Of a DNA stretch of 7,665 bases, positions 6,251 to 7,665 are shown piece after piece (the first letter of the stretch is position 1; every line of letters begins with the position of its first letter). The stretch comes from an uncultured Ruminococcus sp. (GTDB taxonomy: Bacteria > Bacillota > Clostridia > Lachnospirales > Lachnospiraceae). Under the pieces are notes generated by a model. It had not been told where the DNA came from and did not search any database. It worked only from the letters and a program-made list of their open reading frames with translations. Where the stretch lies: contig CAKRLG010000042.1 of assembly GCA_934359255.1 (NCBI GenBank), positions 1 to 7,665 on the forward strand, in the 5' to 3' direction. A program made the position numbers and the translations under genes.

Positions 6251-6364
6251 ACTCTTCTCTCATCCAGACTATACTGTCGGTACCGGAATCACACCGGTTC
6301 AGCCATGTTCCCATGGGTCGCGGACTATACCGCCGGTGGGGAATCACACCCCGCCCCGAAGAAT
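6251..6364 (-). promoter_or_regulatory. FMN riboswitch aptamer (RFN element)
   Basis: Read on the minus strand, the conserved RFN blocks occur in order: TTCTTCGGGGCGGGGTG at the 5' side, CCCCACCGGCGGTATAG, GACCCATGGGAACATGG as the variable arm, GAACCGGTGTGATTCCGG, then CCGACAGTATAGTCTGGATG and GAGAAGAGTG. The closing helix P1 is ATTCTTC (6364-6358) with GAAGAGT (6257-6251), including one wobble. The element binds FMN; by family precedent binding favours the terminator at 6150-6181 and shuts off ribU and the genes behind it. Start and end are set at P1. Confidence 0.97.
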
Positions 6365-6383
6365 TATCCTTAAATTCTTGTTC

Positions 6384-6412
6384 ATTATAACTCATTATAA
6401 GGCTACATACAA
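6384..6412 (-). promoter_or_regulatory. Sigma-A type promoter of the ribU operon
   Basis: On the minus strand TTGTAT (6412-6407), 17 bases, then TATAAT (6389-6384). Initiation near 6377 would place the first transcribed bases just before the riboswitch, as expected. A second TATAAT ten bases upstream (6399-6394), part of a short CATTATAA direct repeat, lacks a matching -35 box. Confidence 0.68.
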
Positions 6413-6432
6413 GTATATTTTTTAGCTGTTTT

Positions 6433-6677
6433 TCACAATGATTTTGTGTAATATCCACATAAATCTACACTACTCTTTATATGATTACTGCAAATTGGTG
6501 TAAATTTTGGTGTAACCATCGGCATTATCTTTTTAATATTTTTCTGAGGATAAAAAAGTAATTTCTCCTCTTTTGGTGGCATCATCTGGAGTTCTTCAAT
6601 CGGAATTCCTCCCGCGTGATAACGTTCCATAATCAAAGATAATGTTCCGGATCCAATCTTATACCGATTCTCTAGAA
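6433..6677 (-). pseudogene. Remnant of an IS21-type transposase (N-terminal region)
   Basis: An open frame runs from just after a TAA (about 6678-6680) to the TGA at 6433-6435. It reads from EVLENRYKIGSGTLSLIMER through YHAGGIPIEELQMMPPKEEK to LLFYPQKNIKKIMPM. The 'YxIGSGxxSLIMxRY...PxEEL...FYPxxN...PMP' pattern is what I recall from the helix-turn-helix region of IS21 (IstA)-like transposases in Lachnospiraceae, usually a protein of several hundred residues. Similarity seems to stop after PM (near 6520); the last ~25 residues (from VTPKFTPICS) are unlike the family. There is no proper start codon or ribosome binding site, only a TTG at 6636, and the catalytic DDE core is absent. I read it as a decayed fragment; the family call is from memory of conserved patterns and is only moderately certain. 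Confidence 0.5.
6492..6515. repeat. Tandem 12-base repeat
   Basis: Plus strand 6492-6503 and 6504-6515 are adjacent 12-base units sharing TTGGTGTAA exactly, 10/12 identical overall. They lie where similarity of the transposase remnant ends. IS21-family elements often have repeated sequences near their termini, so this could be the residue of an element end; that is inference. Confidence 0.4.
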
Positions 6678-6704
6678 CTTCTTAATTTTTATATTATATT
6701 TCTT

Positions 6705-7559
6705 TTAATGTGGCTTGAATCCTTTTCCACGCACTTCATTCGATTCCATTGTAACAAGAAACGCTGATGAATCTACTTTCTTTACAGCTTCTTGAATCGT
6801 ATGTATTTCTTTATTGTTACATGCACACATTAATACTTCTTTTTCACGTCCTGTATAACTTCCTTCTGCCTTAATCAAAGTTGCCCCTCGTTGTGATAGC
6901 TCATCAATTTTTGCCGCAATTTGTGGTCCCTTTTCTGTTACAATCAAAGTAAGTTTTCCAGCATCAACGCCATACATTAGCTTATCTACGACAAATGATA
7001 GAATATACGTTCCAATTAATCCATAAATAATCTTATCAATGTTTCCACGCATCAGAATTCCACCAATAATTACAATAATAAAATCCATAACAATGATAAT
7101 TTTTCCTACAGAAATATGTGGCTTTGCCTTGTGTATTGCCATCAAAACAAAATCTGCTCCACCTGTAGAGGTATCTCTCATGTAAATTAATGCATATCCG
7201 ATTCCTGAGAATACACTCATACAAATACAAGATAACATCATATCACCTTGGTAAACTGGAAACAATGGAACAACCCAGTCGATCAGTATATTAGAAATTA
7301 ACATTGTCTTTATTGATCTTAAAAAAAATTGTTTTCCCAACAACTTGTAACAAATTAAAATAATTGGAATATTCAAAATTGTCGTCATTGTACCAATTGG
7401 AATTTTCCAAAAATAATAAAACACGATTGCAATACCTGATATACCTGCTACCGGAAATCCAGATGCCACTGCAAAATTATAGACTCCAATCGCAATGAAA
7501 CAACCACCTACAATATCAAGTAAAGTATCAATTAAAAATGTCTTTGCCTTTGATTTCAA
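6705..7559 (-). CDS. YitT family membrane protein (DUF161 with C-terminal DUF2179)
   Basis: A 284-residue protein. The N-terminal two thirds hold about five or six hydrophobic segments (roughly 9-30, 36-50, 54-72, 82-100, 107-126, 153-170, 175-192), with the conserved small-residue motifs SGFPVAGISG (33-42) and STGGADF (131-137). A soluble DUF2179 domain follows (about 203-284), containing GATLIKAEGSYTGREKEVL and ending near EVRGKGF. YitT proteins are widespread in Firmicutes; their substrate is not known to me. I chose TTG 7559 because GGGAGG lies eight bases upstream (7573-7568) and the protein then begins at the conserved region. An in-frame ATG at 7610 would add 17 residues but lacks a visible ribosome binding site and would place GGGAGG inside the gene. 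The gene is clearly AT-rich compared with the ribU and protease genes, consistent with a different origin. No terminator is visible downstream. Confidence 0.88.
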   Translation of the reverse strand: MKSKAKTFLIDTLLDIVGGCFIAIGVYNFAVASGFPVAGISGIAIVFYYFWKIPIGTMTTILNIPIILICYKLLGKQFFLRSIKTMLISNILIDWVVPLFPVYQGDMMLSCICMSVFSGIGYALIYMRDTSTGGADFVLMAIHKAKPHISVGKIIIVMDFIIVIIGGILMRGNIDKIIYGLIGTYILSFVVDKLMYGVDAGKLTLIVTEKGPQIAAKIDELSQRGATLIKAEGSYTGREKEVLMCACNNKEIHTIQEAVKKVDSSAFLVTMESNEVRGKGFKPH

Positions 7560-7665
7560 TGTGAGTTCCTCCCTATTACGAAATCTTATTTCTTTTGCAT
7601 CACAATACATTGATATGTTTGCAGTTTTATTGAACCTGTAAGGATTTCATCAGTAATCAAATTTG

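Noticed and set aside
6216..6458. An 80-codon minus-strand open frame
   Set aside because: It runs through the FMN riboswitch, linker and promoter; the apparent protein is a by-product of the structured RNA sequence.
1..7665. CRISPR array, tRNA or rRNA genes
   Set aside because: No regularly spaced repeats, cloverleaf sequences or conserved rRNA stretches were seen.

Overview
The window looks like chromosomal DNA of an anaerobic, gut-type Firmicute, most likely Lachnospiraceae (Blautia, Mediterraneibacter or Dorea-like). The evidence is the set of protein families (a Csp-like S8 protease without a signal peptide, RibU, YitT, a long-chain mannitol/fructuronate dehydrogenase), strong AGGAGG-type ribosome binding sites and a moderate GC core. 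This placement is inference. Every gene I can support lies on the minus strand, so the window reads biologically from right to left.

Right end (about 6370-7665): AT-rich DNA with a YitT-family membrane protein that probably starts at TTG 7559. Behind it lies a short broken piece that resembles the N-terminal part of an IS21-type transposase (about 6433-6677). The composition change and the transposase relic suggest an acquired or rearranged segment.

Middle (4039-6412): an FMN-controlled operon. A promoter (6384-6412) leads into an FMN riboswitch aptamer (6251-6364), then an intrinsic terminator (6150-6181), then ribU for riboflavin uptake (start 5998), then two Nudix hydrolases (5294 to 4674 and 4610 to 4110). 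A 17-bp perfect hairpin terminator (4039-4087) closes it. Flavin sufficiency should stop transcription of all three genes. Putting two Nudix enzymes behind an FMN riboswitch hints at a role in nucleotide or flavin-nucleotide turnover. The ribU leader also carries a structured repeat, apparently an insertion between terminator and gene.

Left-middle (2163-3911): a stand-alone mannitol dehydrogenase-family gene, probably fructuronate reductase, with its own leader and terminator. The leader holds an inverted repeat whose arms match the DnaA-box consensus. Then comes a second copy of the structured repeat (2110-2154), and a 577-residue Csp-like subtilisin-family protease (2015 to 282) with an intact catalytic triad.

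Left end: a clear promoter (248-276) and the first 52 codons of a DUF1016/YhcG-type nuclease-family gene, cut off by the window edge.

The most unusual signal is the pair of 45-bp intergenic repeats at 2110-2154 and 6058-6102. They are 38/45 identical and fold into the same bulged hairpin. One stem pair has changed from T-A in one copy to G-C in the other, which suggests that the folded structure is under selection.
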